Counted from the stretch's first letter, positions 8,411 to 17,535 are shown. The stretch: DNA of 64,000 nucleotides from an uncultured Acetatifactor sp. (GCA_910584375.1 CAJUAH010000006.1:110806-174805); one strand, 5' to 3'. Program-made: numbers and translations. The notes: generated from the letters alone by a model not told the origin.

Positions 8411-10132
8411 ATGAACGAATTACGGTATCAATTGGATCTGCTGAGAGCAAAAAATCAAAAACTGAGTGTACAGGAAAAAATGTATCGTCTGATCTGTGAG
8501 ACATCTTATAACGCCTTTCTGTATTATTCTTTTGAAAAAAATGAGATCAGTCTTTTGGGTAAATGGGACAGCTTTTTTGACTTTCACGTGCGGGACTGGA
8601 AAGATCTGGGGCGTCTGTATGAGATGATAGACGAGCCCTATGTGGACACCCTGCGGGAAATACTGTTTCTGGAGAAAAAGCATAAAGAGGACGCCGTGAC
8701 GGAGTGTATGCTGCGGGATAAGAGGGCCTGGCTGGAATTCAGGGCGAAGGTCTTCTACGATGAGGACGGAACCCCGCAGGATAAGATCATCAGCATCAGT
8801 GATATCACCAAATTTAAGATGCAGAATGAAGAGCTGACCTATATGGCTTATTATGATTCCCTGACGGGATTGTACAACCGCAACTATTTTGTGCGGCTGC
8901 TGTCCGAGTATGTGCGCAGGGCCCAGGAGGAGCGGGAGATCGTCAGCGTGCTGCTGATCGATATCGACGATTTCCGCAAGGTCAACGACGGCCTGGGGAT
9001 CATCGTAGGAGACGAGCTGGTACAGCAGGTGGGCAGTTTTTTGAAAGAAATGTCCAGCGAAGACGTCATTGTCTGCCATTTAAACAGTGACATATACTGC
9101 ATGGCGCTCTATGCTCCCACAGGACAGAAGACAGTGGGCAAGATCCATGAGCGGATTCAGGAGCGCATGCGCAAACCCTTCCTGCTCAGCGGCGGCCAGG
9201 AGATCAATATTACGGTCAGCATCGGCGTGGCGGAATACCCGGAGTCGGCAGCCACGGCGCTGGAACTGATCGGCTGCGCCGAGATCGTCATGTACAAGAG
9301 CAAGGATATGGGAAAAAATACGATACAGTATTTTGACACGCCCATTTTAAATGAGTTTCTGCAGAATGTGCAGATTGAAAATCAGTTAAAGGACGCTATC
9401 TACAGCCATAGTTTTGAACTGTATTACCAGCCGCAGTACTATGCGGGTAACAAACAGCTGCGGGGAATGGAAGCGCTGATACGCTGGCGCGACGGATCGG
9501 GGCGCATGATCAGCCCCGCCGTGTTTATCCCCATAGCGGAGCAGAACGGAGCCATCGTCTCCATCGGGCGCTGGGTCATGGAGGAGGGAATCCGTCAGTT
9601 TGCCAGGTGGCGCGGCAGGCAGGAGAACGCCATGGTTCTGTCCATCAATGTCTCCGCCATACAATATATGAAGGACGGCTTTGTGGATGAACTTCTGCAG
9701 TTGCTCAGCACCTATCAGGTGCATCCCCAGGAGGTGGAGCTGGAGATCACGGAGAGCGTACTGATTGAAGACTTTGACAAAGTATCCGCCAAGCTGCGGA
9801 CGCTGCGGGGGTATGGAATCAGGGTGTCTCTGGACGATTTTGGCACGGGTTTTTCCTCCCTGGCCTATCTGAAGAAACTGCCTATCGACACGCTGAAGAT
9901 CGATAAGTCTTTCATCGATACGGTGCTGTCGGACGGGGCTACCAGAGTGATTACGGAGAGTATTATTTCCATGGTGCGCACATTGGGACTGGAGACCATT
10001 GCGGAAGGTGTGGAACAGGAGCAGCAGTATAAGTATCTCCATGCCATCGGCTGCGATGTCATACAGGGGTATTATTTCGGCAGACCTCTTCCGGTACAGG
10101 AGATGGATGCTTTGCTGGAAAAGCTGGCGTGA
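8411..10132 (+). CDS. PAS-like/degenerate GGDEF/EAL cyclic-di-GMP protein
   Basis: A 573-residue signalling protein with no obvious membrane span. Residues 1-135 look like a PAS-type sensor. A GGDEF domain spans about 145-300, but its signature reads VGDEL at 199-203 in place of GGDEF, so cyclase activity is doubtful. An EAL domain covers about 325-570 with the key motifs intact: MEALIRW, NVSAIQ, ELEITES, DDFGTGFSS, TLKIDKSF and AEGVE. This suggests a c-di-GMP phosphodiesterase with a possibly GTP-sensing regulatory GGDEF domain. The ATG follows GAGGGAAGA. It lies 12 bases upstream of the topoisomerase gene, so the two may be co-transcribed. Confidence 0.9.
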   Translation: MNELRYQLDLLRAKNQKLSVQEKMYRLICETSYNAFLYYSFEKNEISLLGKWDSFFDFHVRDWKDLGRLYEMIDEPYVDTLREILFLEKKHKEDAVTECMLRDKRAWLEFRAKVFYDEDGTPQDKIISISDITKFKMQNEELTYMAYYDSLTGLYNRNYFVRLLSEYVRRAQEEREIVSVLLIDIDDFRKVNDGLGIIVGDELVQQVGSFLKEMSSEDVIVCHLNSDIYCMALYAPTGQKTVGKIHERIQERMRKPFLLSGGQEINITVSIGVAEYPESAATALELIGCAEIVMYKSKDMGKNTIQYFDTPILNEFLQNVQIENQLKDAIYSHSFELYYQPQYYAGNKQLRGMEALIRWRDGSGRMISPAVFIPIAEQNGAIVSIGRWVMEEGIRQFARWRGRQENAMVLSINVSAIQYMKDGFVDELLQLLSTYQVHPQEVELEITESVLIEDFDKVSAKLRTLRGYGIRVSLDDFGTGFSSLAYLKKLPIDTLKIDKSFIDTVLSDGATRVITESIISMVRTLGLETIAEGVEQEQQYKYLHAIGCDVIQGYYFGRPLPVQEMDALLEKLA

Positions 10133-10144
10133 GGTACAGGACAT

Positions 10145-12217
10145 TTGGGTAAAAATCTATTTATTGCGGAGAAACCCAGCGTAGCTAAGGAATTCGCAAA
10201 AGCGTTAAAACTGAATACCAGTTCCAGGGACGGTTATCTGGAGTCCCAGAACTGTATCATAACCTGGTGTGTGGGGCATCTGGTGACGATGAGCTATCCG
10301 GAGATCTATGACGAGAAATACCGGAGGTGGAGCTTTGACACCATCCCCTTTATTCCCCGGGAGTTTAAATATGAGGTCATTGACAGCGTGAGAAAGCAGT
10401 TTACCATTGTCAGCGACCTTTTAAATCGTCCGGATGTGACCACGATCTATGTATGTACCGACTCCGGGCGGGAGGGGGAATACATATACCGTCTGGTGGA
10501 ACAGATGTCGGGGGTCAGGGGCAAGGAGAGGAAAAGGGTGTGGATCGATTCCCAGACCGAGGAGGAGATCCTGCGGGGCATCAAGGAGGCAAAGGATCTG
10601 TCGGAGTACGATGCCCTGAGCGACGCCGCTTATCTGCGGGCCAAGGAAGACTACCTGATGGGAATCAATTTTTCACGGGTACTGACGTTGAAATACGGAA
10701 GAGCGGTGAAGGATTATCTGAAGAGAGACAGGGCCGTGATCTCTGTGGGCAGAGTCATGACCTGTGTGCTGGGCATGGTGGTGAAGAGGGAGAGGGAGAT
10801 CAGGGCTTTTGTAAAAACTCCCTTTTACCGGGTGCTGGGCAGCTTTGGCCTGGGAGAAGACGGAGACAAAAGGCTGGAGGGCGAGTGGAAAGCCGTGGAG
10901 GGCAGCCGCTACTTCGCGTCTCCAAAGCTCTACAAGGAGAACGGTTTTAAGGCCAGGGAGGACGCTCAGGCGCTGATCGACGGGCTGTCGGGGGAGGCGG
11001 TCATAGAGTCCGCCGCCCGTAAAAATGAGAATAAGAATCCTCCCCTTCTGTACAATCTGGCGGAGCTACAGAACGACTGTTCCAAGCTGTTTAAGATCAG
11101 CCCCGACGAGACTTTGCGGATCGTGCAGGAGCTGTATGAAAAAAAGATGGTCACATATCCCCGCACGGACGCCAGAGTGTTGTCCACCGCGGTGGCCAAG
11201 GAGATACACAAGAACATCGGCGGATTGCAGGGCTATGGCCTGTGCGCCGGGTTCGCGAAGGACATTCTGGCCCAGGGCAGTTACAAAAACATAGCGAAGA
11301 CCCGCTATGTCAACGATAAACAGATCACGGATCACTACGCCATCATCCCCACGGGGCAGGGACTGAACAATCTGTCCGGACTGACGCCTGTGTCGGCTAA
11401 GGTATATGAGGTGATCGCGCGCCGTTTCCTGAGCATTTTTTATCCGGCGGCGGTATACCAGAAGATAGCGCTTCAGATCAAGGTGGCGGGGGAGAGTTTC
11501 TTTGCCAATTTTAAGGTACTGACTCAGGAGGGATATCTGCAGGTGACGCAGTATTCCTTCTCCAAAAAGAGCGGGGACGCCGTTTCCCTGGGGGCGGACA
11601 GAACAACCGGAGGAGAGCAGGGAAAAGACAGCGGAGATCATACGGCAGCAGAAGAAAACGGCGAGGAGGAGCAGAAGTGCGACGAACAGTTCATGGCGCT
11701 TTTGAAGAGCTTGAAAAAGGGTTCTAAACTGGCTGTCAAAGGATATGAGATCAAGGAAGGAGAGACTTCTCCTCCCAAGCGTTACAATTCCGGCAGTATC
11801 ATCCTCACCATGGAGAACGCGGGACAGTTTATCGAGGACGAGGAGTTGCGGGCACAGATCAAGGGCAGCGGGATCGGCACCAGCGCCACCCGGGCCGAAA
11901 TCCTGAAAAAGCTGGTGAACATCGAATATCTGGCGCTGAACAAAAAGACCCAGGTGATTACCCCCACGCTGATGGGAGAGATGATCTACGATGTGGTCAA
12001 TCTGTCCATACGCCCGCTGCTGGACCCGGCCCTGACAGCCAGTTGGGAGAAGGGGCTGACGCTGGTGGCGGACGGCAATATCACCGCCGACGAGTACATG
12101 GGAAAGCTGGACGATTTTGTTACCCGGCGTACCAATATGGTAAAGCAGCTCTCCAATCAGGGGAATTTGCAGGCTTGTTTCAGGGCTTCGGGAGCGTTTT
12201 ATGCAAAGGGGCAGTAG
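10145..12217 (+). CDS. topB: Type IA DNA topoisomerase (topoisomerase III-like)
   Basis: A 690-residue type IA topoisomerase starting at TTG (10145), the only plausible start before the conserved N-terminus NLFIAEKPSVA. The TOPRIM motif lies near residues 105-112, the catalytic tyrosine is in MVTYPRTDARVL near 335, and the SGIGTSATRAEI motif is near 575. It would relax or decatenate DNA through a 5'-phosphotyrosine intermediate. The TOPRIM motif reads TDSGREGE, with glycine where most family members have the second metal-binding aspartate (TDxDREGE). No C-terminal zinc fingers are seen. A charged, low-complexity insert at about 495-520 follows the catalytic domain. Mobile-element topoisomerases can look similar, but the flanks are chromosomal. 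Confidence 0.9.
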   Translation: MGKNLFIAEKPSVAKEFAKALKLNTSSRDGYLESQNCIITWCVGHLVTMSYPEIYDEKYRRWSFDTIPFIPREFKYEVIDSVRKQFTIVSDLLNRPDVTTIYVCTDSGREGEYIYRLVEQMSGVRGKERKRVWIDSQTEEEILRGIKEAKDLSEYDALSDAAYLRAKEDYLMGINFSRVLTLKYGRAVKDYLKRDRAVISVGRVMTCVLGMVVKREREIRAFVKTPFYRVLGSFGLGEDGDKRLEGEWKAVEGSRYFASPKLYKENGFKAREDAQALIDGLSGEAVIESAARKNENKNPPLLYNLAELQNDCSKLFKISPDETLRIVQELYEKKMVTYPRTDARVLSTAVAKEIHKNIGGLQGYGLCAGFAKDILAQGSYKNIAKTRYVNDKQITDHYAIIPTGQGLNNLSGLTPVSAKVYEVIARRFLSIFYPAAVYQKIALQIKVAGESFFANFKVLTQEGYLQVTQYSFSKKSGDAVSLGADRTTGGEQGKDSGDHTAAEENGEEEQKCDEQFMALLKSLKKGSKLAVKGYEIKEGETSPPKRYNSGSIILTMENAGQFIEDEELRAQIKGSGIGTSATRAEILKKLVNIEYLALNKKTQVITPTLMGEMIYDVVNLSIRPLLDPALTASWEKGLTLVADGNITADEYMGKLDDFVTRRTNMVKQLSNQGNLQACFRASGAFYAKGQ

Positions 12218-12236
12218 TATGGGAAGGGAGTATGTT

Positions 12237-13376
12237 ATGCGGGAAGATATAGAAGAGAGGATTCGTGTTCTGGAGGATAAGGGCGTTGTGATCGTGGATC
12301 CCGGACAGACTTATATTGGGCCGGAAGTGAATCTGGATCGGATTTATGAGGGGAGTGTGCTGTTTCCGGGATGCCGCCTTACGGGGAAACGTACTCTGGT
12401 GGGTACTTCCGCGCAGATCGGGACGGAAGGGCCTGCGGCGATACATGATACCGTTGTGGGCGCGGGGGCCGAGATCGGCAGCGGTTTTTTGACGGATACC
12501 ACATTGCTGCCCATGGCTAAAGTGGGGGCCAATGCCCATTTCCGGGGGGGGACTCTCCTGGAGGAATACGCTACCACGGCTCACTGCGTGGGCCTTAAGC
12601 AGTCGATTCTGATGTACAGCGTCACGCTGGGATCCCTGATCAATCTGTGCGACGTGCTGATCTCCGGCGGGAGTTCCCGCAAGGAGCATACCGAGGTGGG
12701 CAGCGGATTCATACATTTTAATTTTACCCCCTGGGGAAAGAATGGGGACAAGGCCACGCCGTCGCTGGTGGGGAATGTGACGGAGGGAGTATTTTTGGAT
12801 CAGAAACGTATTTTTCTGGGCGGTCTGTCCGGGATGGTGGGCCCGGCGTCCATCGGTTTCGGCGCGATGACCGTAGCCGGGCAGGTGATACGCCGCCCTG
12901 TGGGCGACTGTACCATGCATGGGGAAACCGGCAGGAATATTGACAGCGCCTGCTCCTTTTCCGGCATTGCCTTTTCCGATAAACGTTTCCGAAAGATATA
13001 CGACAGGAACGTGGAATTTCTGGCGCAGCTCCACGCCCTCAGGGAGTGGTATCTGAAGGTTCGGATGGAGAGGAGCAGACAGGGTGGAGACGATGAGTTA
13101 TCCCTTGTGCTGGCCGGTGCGGTGGAGACGATCGGGAGCTGCATGAAGGAGCGGGTCAGCCGTTTTAACGCTCTGGCGGCGGAGTGGTCTTTGGAGCCTG
13201 TGGACCCGGCTGTTTTGGAGAAACAGGCGGCATCCCTGCCGACGTCCGTGGACTGGAAGGAGGAGCTTGCATATGACGAATGGATCAGGACGCTGGGGAA
13301 AGAGGAGCGGCGGCGGCTCCACGACTGGCTTTCCGACGTGACAGGAGACTTTAAAGAACAATTGTCAAGGTCCTAA
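12237..13376 (+). CDS. Left-handed beta-helix protein, UDP-GlcNAc pyrophosphorylase-related
   Basis: A 379-residue protein whose first 240 residues show the hexapeptide periodicity of a left-handed beta-helix (for example VGAGAEIGSGF and VGPASIGFGAMTVAG), as in GlmU C-terminal and related acyltransferase domains. The C-terminal 130 residues are helical. There is no N-terminal nucleotidyltransferase domain, so it is not a complete GlmU. It may bind or modify a sugar nucleotide. I chose the ATG at 12237 because GGGAG lies at proper distance; an ATG at 12219 and an upstream start overlapping topB are also in frame. Confidence 0.7.
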   Translation: MREDIEERIRVLEDKGVVIVDPGQTYIGPEVNLDRIYEGSVLFPGCRLTGKRTLVGTSAQIGTEGPAAIHDTVVGAGAEIGSGFLTDTTLLPMAKVGANAHFRGGTLLEEYATTAHCVGLKQSILMYSVTLGSLINLCDVLISGGSSRKEHTEVGSGFIHFNFTPWGKNGDKATPSLVGNVTEGVFLDQKRIFLGGLSGMVGPASIGFGAMTVAGQVIRRPVGDCTMHGETGRNIDSACSFSGIAFSDKRFRKIYDRNVEFLAQLHALREWYLKVRMERSRQGGDDELSLVLAGAVETIGSCMKERVSRFNALAAEWSLEPVDPAVLEKQAASLPTSVDWKEELAYDEWIRTLGKEERRRLHDWLSDVTGDFKEQLSRS

Positions 13377-13508
13377 AAAGTGACTTAAAAAGTGATTTTC
13401 CACTGGATTTTTCTTCTAAAATATGAGAGAATAGATGAGACGAATTATGAACGCATTTTCCAGAACTGGAAAATAGTGTTTTAAGTAACAAGCGAAAGGA
13501 GATTTCAC

Positions 13509-14213
13509 ATGATTTACTCAAAAGAAGTTGAAGAAATGTGTCCGGTAGCGCAGGGCGTTCATCACGGCTGTGCTCCCATCCCTGAAGAAGCAAATTGGGT
13601 TCAGGCCAAGAAGGTGGAAGACATCTCCGGCTTTACACACGGTGTAGGCTGGTGCGCTCCCCAGCAGGGCGCCTGCAAACTGTCCCTGAACGTGAAGGAG
13701 GGTATCATCCAGGAGGCTCTGGTGGAGACCATCGGCTGTTCCGGTATGACCCATTCCGCGGCTATGGCGGCTGAGATTTTGCCCGGTCTGACCGTTATGG
13801 AAGCTCTGAATACCGATCTGGTATGCGACGCCATCAACACCGCTATGAGAGAGCTGTTCCTGCAGATCGTCTACGGACGTTCCCAGAGCGCTTTTTCCGA
13901 GGAAGGTCTGCCCGTAGGTGCCGGCCTGGAGGATCTGGGCAAGGGCCTGCGCAGCCAGGTGGGTACGATGTACGGCACTCTGGCCAAGGGTCCCCGCTAT
14001 CTGGAGATGGCAGAGGGCTATGTGACCGGTATCGCTCTGGACAACGAGGATCAGATCATCGGCTATCAGTTCGTAAATCTGGGCAAGATGACCGACTTCA
14101 TCAAGAAGGGCGACGATCCCACCACGGCCTATGAGAAGGCCAGGGGTCAGTATGGCCGCGTGGCGGATGCCGTGAAAATCATCGACCCCAGAACCGATAA
14201 AGAAGTGAAATAA
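13509..14213 (+). CDS. Iron-sulfur cluster assembly scaffold-like protein
   Basis: A 234-residue protein of the NifU/IscU-like class. Candidate cluster ligands are cysteines in the N-terminal HHGCAP, GVGWCAPQQGACKL and TIGCSGMTHS. The C-terminal half carries SQVGTMYG and YVTGIALD. It lies 23 bases upstream of the GGGtGRT gene, the usual partner arrangement in Clostridia. Codon use in the pair is strongly biased to CTG, GGT/GGC and AAG, suggesting high expression. AAAGGAG precedes the ATG. The exact cluster client is unknown. Confidence 0.88.
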   Translation: MIYSKEVEEMCPVAQGVHHGCAPIPEEANWVQAKKVEDISGFTHGVGWCAPQQGACKLSLNVKEGIIQEALVETIGCSGMTHSAAMAAEILPGLTVMEALNTDLVCDAINTAMRELFLQIVYGRSQSAFSEEGLPVGAGLEDLGKGLRSQVGTMYGTLAKGPRYLEMAEGYVTGIALDNEDQIIGYQFVNLGKMTDFIKKGDDPTTAYEKARGQYGRVADAVKIIDPRTDKEVK

Positions 14214-14236
14214 GGACGAAGAGGAGGTAAAAAGTA

Positions 14237-15247
14237 ATGGCGTTATTTGAATCATATGAAAGACGTATTGATCAGATCAATAAAGTACTGAATGGTTACG
14301 GTATCTCTTCTATCGAAGAAGCCGAGAAGATTACCAAGGATGCCGGTCTGGATGTATACGAGCAGGTGAAGAAGATCCAGCCCATCTGTTTTGAGAATGC
14401 GTGCTGGGCATACACGGTGGGCGCTGCCATCGCCATCAAGAAGGGCTGCCGCAAGGCTGCCGACGCTGCCGCCGCCATCGGAGAGGGCCTGCAGGCTTTC
14501 TGTATCCCCGGCTCCGTTGCCGATACCCGTAAGGTTGGTCTGGGCCACGGCAATCTGGGTAAGATGCTGCTGGAGGAGGAGACTGACTGTTTCTGTTTCC
14601 TGGCAGGTCATGAGTCCTTTGCCGCTGCGGAGGGCGCGATCGGTATCGCCGAGAAAGCCAACAAGGTGCGTCAGAAACCTCTGCGTGTTATCCTGAACGG
14701 CCTGGGCAAGGACGCGGCGCAGATTATTTCCCGTATCAACGGCTTTACATATGTGGAGACCAAGTATGATCCCTACACCAACACTGTGGAAGAAGTATTC
14801 CGCAAGCCTTATTCCGAGGGCCTGCGCGCCAAGGTAAACTGCTACGGCGCCAACAGCGTTCCCGAGGGCGTTGCCATCATGTGGAAGGAGAATGTGGACG
14901 TATCCATCACCGGTAACTCCACCAATCCCACCAGATTTCAGCATCCTGTGGCCGGCACTTACAAGAAGGAGAGAACCGAGGCCGGCAAGAAATACTTCTC
15001 CGTAGCCTCCGGCGGCGGTACCGGACGTACCCTGCATCCCGACAATATGGCTGCAGGCCCTGCCTCCTACGGTTTCACCGACACTCTGGGCCGTATGCAC
15101 TCCGACGCGCAGTTCGCAGGTTCATCCTCCGTTCCCGCTCATGTGGAGATGATGGGTCTGATCGGCATGGGCAACAACCCCATGGTGGGCGCCACCGTGG
15201 CTGTGGCTGTCTCCATCGAGGAAGCGGCGAAGGAAGGTAAGTTCTAA
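14237..15247 (+). CDS. GGGtGRT protein
   Basis: A 336-residue protein with the defining motif GGGTGRTLHPDNMA near residue 255. It also has a glycine- and alanine-rich N-terminal half (CRKAADAAAAIGEGLQAF) and conserved GHGNLGKMLLEEE. The family is named for its motif and nearly always sits next to the iron-sulfur scaffold gene found just upstream. Its biochemical role is not established. GAGGAGG lies upstream of the ATG. It is the last chromosomal gene before the prophage and is followed by a strong terminator, so the insertion has not disrupted it. Confidence 0.92.
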   Translation: MALFESYERRIDQINKVLNGYGISSIEEAEKITKDAGLDVYEQVKKIQPICFENACWAYTVGAAIAIKKGCRKAADAAAAIGEGLQAFCIPGSVADTRKVGLGHGNLGKMLLEEETDCFCFLAGHESFAAAEGAIGIAEKANKVRQKPLRVILNGLGKDAAQIISRINGFTYVETKYDPYTNTVEEVFRKPYSEGLRAKVNCYGANSVPEGVAIMWKENVDVSITGNSTNPTRFQHPVAGTYKKERTEAGKKYFSVASGGGTGRTLHPDNMAAGPASYGFTDTLGRMHSDAQFAGSSSVPAHVEMMGLIGMGNNPMVGATVAVAVSIEEAAKEGKF

Positions 15248-15282
15248 ATATACCTTGTGAATTGAAAACGCCGAAAGGCTTG

Positions 15283-15320
15283 AAAGTACCGTAATCTCTA
15301 GGGGTTGCGGTACTTTTTTT
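15283..15320 (+). terminator. Terminator after the GGGtGRT gene
   Basis: A 9-bp perfect stem (AAAGTACCG / CGGTACTTT) with a 16-nt loop is followed by a run of T. It ends the scaffold/GGGtGRT operon and marks the last clearly chromosomal feature. The prophage junction lies in or just after it. Confidence 0.85.
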
Positions 15321-15396
15321 ATGCCGGGAAGTGAAAACGGAAATTTGTTCTGAGCAGTCGTGAAAAGTGGTAAAAATCGGAGAGTAGGACACCGGT

Positions 15397-15429
15397 AGGT
15401 AACAAGTAGGAAACACGGTACAGGTAACA
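15397..15429 (+). repeat. Integrase arm-type repeats near the prophage left end
   Basis: Three 8-bp direct repeats lie between the chromosomal terminator and the integrase stop: AGGTAACA at 15397-15404, AGGAAACA at 15408-15415 and AGGTAACA at 15422-15429. Their position and spacing suit arm-type binding sites of the adjacent tyrosine integrase, which helps place the left attachment region. Confidence 0.5.
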
Positions 15430-15474
15430 GAATTTCAGCAAAAGCAGGCACGAAAAAAGCCGCAGCCACAAGGG

Positions 15475-16605
15475 TTACGGCATCTTTTCCATTTCCGTCC
15501 TCAGCCATTCAATATCACGCTTTGTATAGGTACCCTCTGTTATGTCCGTGATCTTGTGGCCGACAAGGAGCTTTATCACATATTCATCTACCCCTGCCTT
15601 TTTAGCCATAGTGATGAAAGTGGTTCGGGGATCGTGTGGGCGGTGATCCTCACGCATACCCAGGGCAGTCATTATTTTTGCGAACCGTCCGGCATATTTG
15701 TCATAGGTGATAGTCATGCCACCCTTTACAGCGTCCGGGTCGTTAAAGAGATATATGCTGCCGAGGCTGATTGCCTGGTCGTAGTTTTTCTGCACAAGGC
15801 TTTTTATGCGAGGATGTATAGGCACGACACGGTTTTTCCCGGCATCGGTTTTCATTCCCCCGGTAATGTATTGTTCGGAAAGGTTGACATCCTCGATCCT
15901 GAGCTTTGCGAGTTCTTGTGGGCGCCATCCCATGTAGCATTGAATCAGAATCCAGTCCACAAAGCGGAAAGAATCAATGTTGTTCCATAGGGTCTCCATT
16001 TCCTGGTCGTTGAAATTTATGTGTCCTCTCGTAGCAGCATTTTTTTCTTTGATGATGTCATTGGAGAGGTCAAAGGTTCGAGCATAGTTCTTGTCTACCA
16101 GCTCATACTCCAGGGCATAATCCAACATAAGGTTGAACATGGATTTGATCCTTGCCTTAGTTCCCGGAGAGGCTGGTATCTTATGACCGGCATCCTTACC
16201 ATGGGAGGGGATGATATAGCCGTCCTCCATAATGCCTTTGATATGTCTGGCCCGGAGATCCTTTACACGCATACTGTGGATAGCGTGGCAGTATCTCCAG
16301 GCGGCGGTGATGGTTCTGGAGGACGATTCGCTTTCCAGGGTAGGGAAGTAGCTTTCTGTCCACTTCTGGTAAAGCTCGGCAAGGGTAAGATTGTTGTTTT
16401 GTATGTTGTATGGATTGGCTCCATATTCGGCTAATGCCTGGAGGGCCTCTTTTTTGGTCTTGAATGTTCCTATCGGCACACGGTTCTGGACTGTTTTGCC
16501 GGTCTGCTCGTCTGTGATCCATCCGAGCGTGACACGGGCCAGGTATGGCTTGCGCCGATTTCCAGATAATTTGGTTACGCTCCCGTAGCCGTTTGGCAGT
16601 TTCAT
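15475..16605 (-). CDS. int: Prophage tyrosine integrase
   Basis: A 376-residue site-specific recombinase. An N-terminal AP2/arm-binding-like domain (GNRRKPYLARVTLG) precedes a SAM-like core-binding domain (about 70-180) and the catalytic domain. Catalytic residues are visible: R228 in GWRPQEL, H324 and R327 in PHDPRTTF, H350 in LLVGHK and the nucleophile Y360 in TEGTYTKRD. It lies at the edge of the prophage and is transcribed leftward toward the junction, as is usual for temperate phage. It would integrate and, with an excisionase, excise the phage. Confidence 0.95.
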   Translation of the reverse strand: MKLPNGYGSVTKLSGNRRKPYLARVTLGWITDEQTGKTVQNRVPIGTFKTKKEALQALAEYGANPYNIQNNNLTLAELYQKWTESYFPTLESESSSRTITAAWRYCHAIHSMRVKDLRARHIKGIMEDGYIIPSHGKDAGHKIPASPGTKARIKSMFNLMLDYALEYELVDKNYARTFDLSNDIIKEKNAATRGHINFNDQEMETLWNNIDSFRFVDWILIQCYMGWRPQELAKLRIEDVNLSEQYITGGMKTDAGKNRVVPIHPRIKSLVQKNYDQAISLGSIYLFNDPDAVKGGMTITYDKYAGRFAKIMTALGMREDHRPHDPRTTFITMAKKAGVDEYVIKLLVGHKITDITEGTYTKRDIEWLRTEMEKMP

Positions 16606-16618
16606 GGCATCACTTCCT

Positions 16619-17203
16619 TTACAGTTTGATAGATTCGATTACTGCGCCGAGTCCGGCATAGTCGGTCTTTACCGGCTCCAGTTTAAGGAGAGAGGACAGG
16701 GAAATTCCCTTTTGGTCCGGCACCTTTTCATCAAGAACGGATGTAGGCAGCACATAAAAATCCCAATAGTCCAGGTCGAGCAGGGAGACATCCTTTGTCT
16801 TGGCAGTAAATAGGCAGAATACATATAGATCGCAGTTGCGCTTTGCGACAGTGGCAGAAGTGGCGGTAGCATTATCCCAGGCCAGCTTTTTCCCAATGTC
16901 AAAACGAATCTGAGCAAATATGTTTTCGGGGGTCCAGGCTTGAATGTAAGCGGCAGATTTTACTTCAATCCTGCGTCCGGATGGACTCGTCACGTCAAAA
17001 GGGAGCCAATTTTCTCGCATTTGTGTATCGGGGGGGGGGGGAGTACGATTTAGCGATGAATAAACGAGGAACTCTGCCATTACCCCGCGCTGGGTATTGT
17101 CGATTAAATCCGAAAACGCCCAGCGCCAGAAATCCAAAACGGTGATTCCAGCGACTTTGCCATGCAGGGTAAATTCCTCATTTCCTGTTAGTTGGTGTTC
17201 CAT
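16619..17203 (-). CDS. PD-(D/E)XK-like protein with a phase-variable-looking C tract
   Basis: A 194-residue protein of no family I can name. The segment WLPFDVTSPSGRRIEVKSAAY (residues about 67-87) has the D...(I)EVKS pattern of a PD-(D/E)XK nuclease fold, and an upstream glutamate in GVMAEFLVY could complete the site. It is therefore a possible restriction-type or Holliday-type nuclease. Its place between repressor and integrase, where phages carry accessory immunity genes, would fit a phage-defence or exclusion role; that is inference. A run of 12 C on the coding strand encodes four consecutive prolines just before the putative active site. Any slip other than a multiple of three would knock the gene out. 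Confidence 0.6.
   Translation of the reverse strand: MEHQLTGNEEFTLHGKVAGITVLDFWRWAFSDLIDNTQRGVMAEFLVYSSLNRTPPPPDTQMRENWLPFDVTSPSGRRIEVKSAAYIQAWTPENIFAQIRFDIGKKLAWDNATATSATVAKRNCDLYVFCLFTAKTKDVSLLDLDYWDFYVLPTSVLDEKVPDQKGISLSSLLKLEPVKTDYAGLGAVIESIKL
17030..17041 (+). repeat. G12 homopolymer (C12 on the coding strand)
   Basis: Twelve consecutive G residues lie inside the coding region of the nuclease-like gene, giving exactly four proline codons in the intact frame. No other homopolymer of similar length was noticed in the window. Confidence 0.9.
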
Positions 17204-17220
17204 GTAATTCCTCCGTTTTT

Positions 17221-17535
17221 CTATCCAAAGGCATGGTCAGCCAGGACGGCCTTAATCCCGGTAACGCAGCCGTAAATGGAATAGGATAATAGTTTCTGGC
17301 TCTCCGCATCTGAAAGAGGCCCATAGGAATGTACCAAAGAAAGGAGCTGCAAGTCGGAAAGAGAAAGCCGGTTCTGCAGGCTCCGAATTTTTGCCACAGT
17401 GCCACAGGGGTAATCTTTTGATGCGGAGTTAAAGCTGTCACAAAAAGAGGAAAGGTATAAAAGCAGGGCGGCGCTTTCATTGCCGTCTGTTTCCTCAGCG
17501 TGTGCCAGCTCGAAGTATTGGGCGGCATTTGTCAT
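17221..17535 (-). CDS. Hypothetical phage protein (104 aa)
   Basis: Helical soluble protein with no recognised family. The N-terminus MTNAAQYFELAHAEETDGNESAAL resembles a short TPR-like helix pair. The ATG at 17535 is preferred over an in-frame codon 30 bases upstream because AGGAGG lies six bases before it. It sits between the repressor and the nuclease-like gene in the same leftward operon, so it is probably expressed in the lysogen. Confidence 0.6.
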   Translation of the reverse strand: MTNAAQYFELAHAEETDGNESAALLLYLSSFCDSFNSASKDYPCGTVAKIRSLQNRLSLSDLQLLSLVHSYGPLSDAESQKLLSYSIYGCVTGIKAVLADHAFG

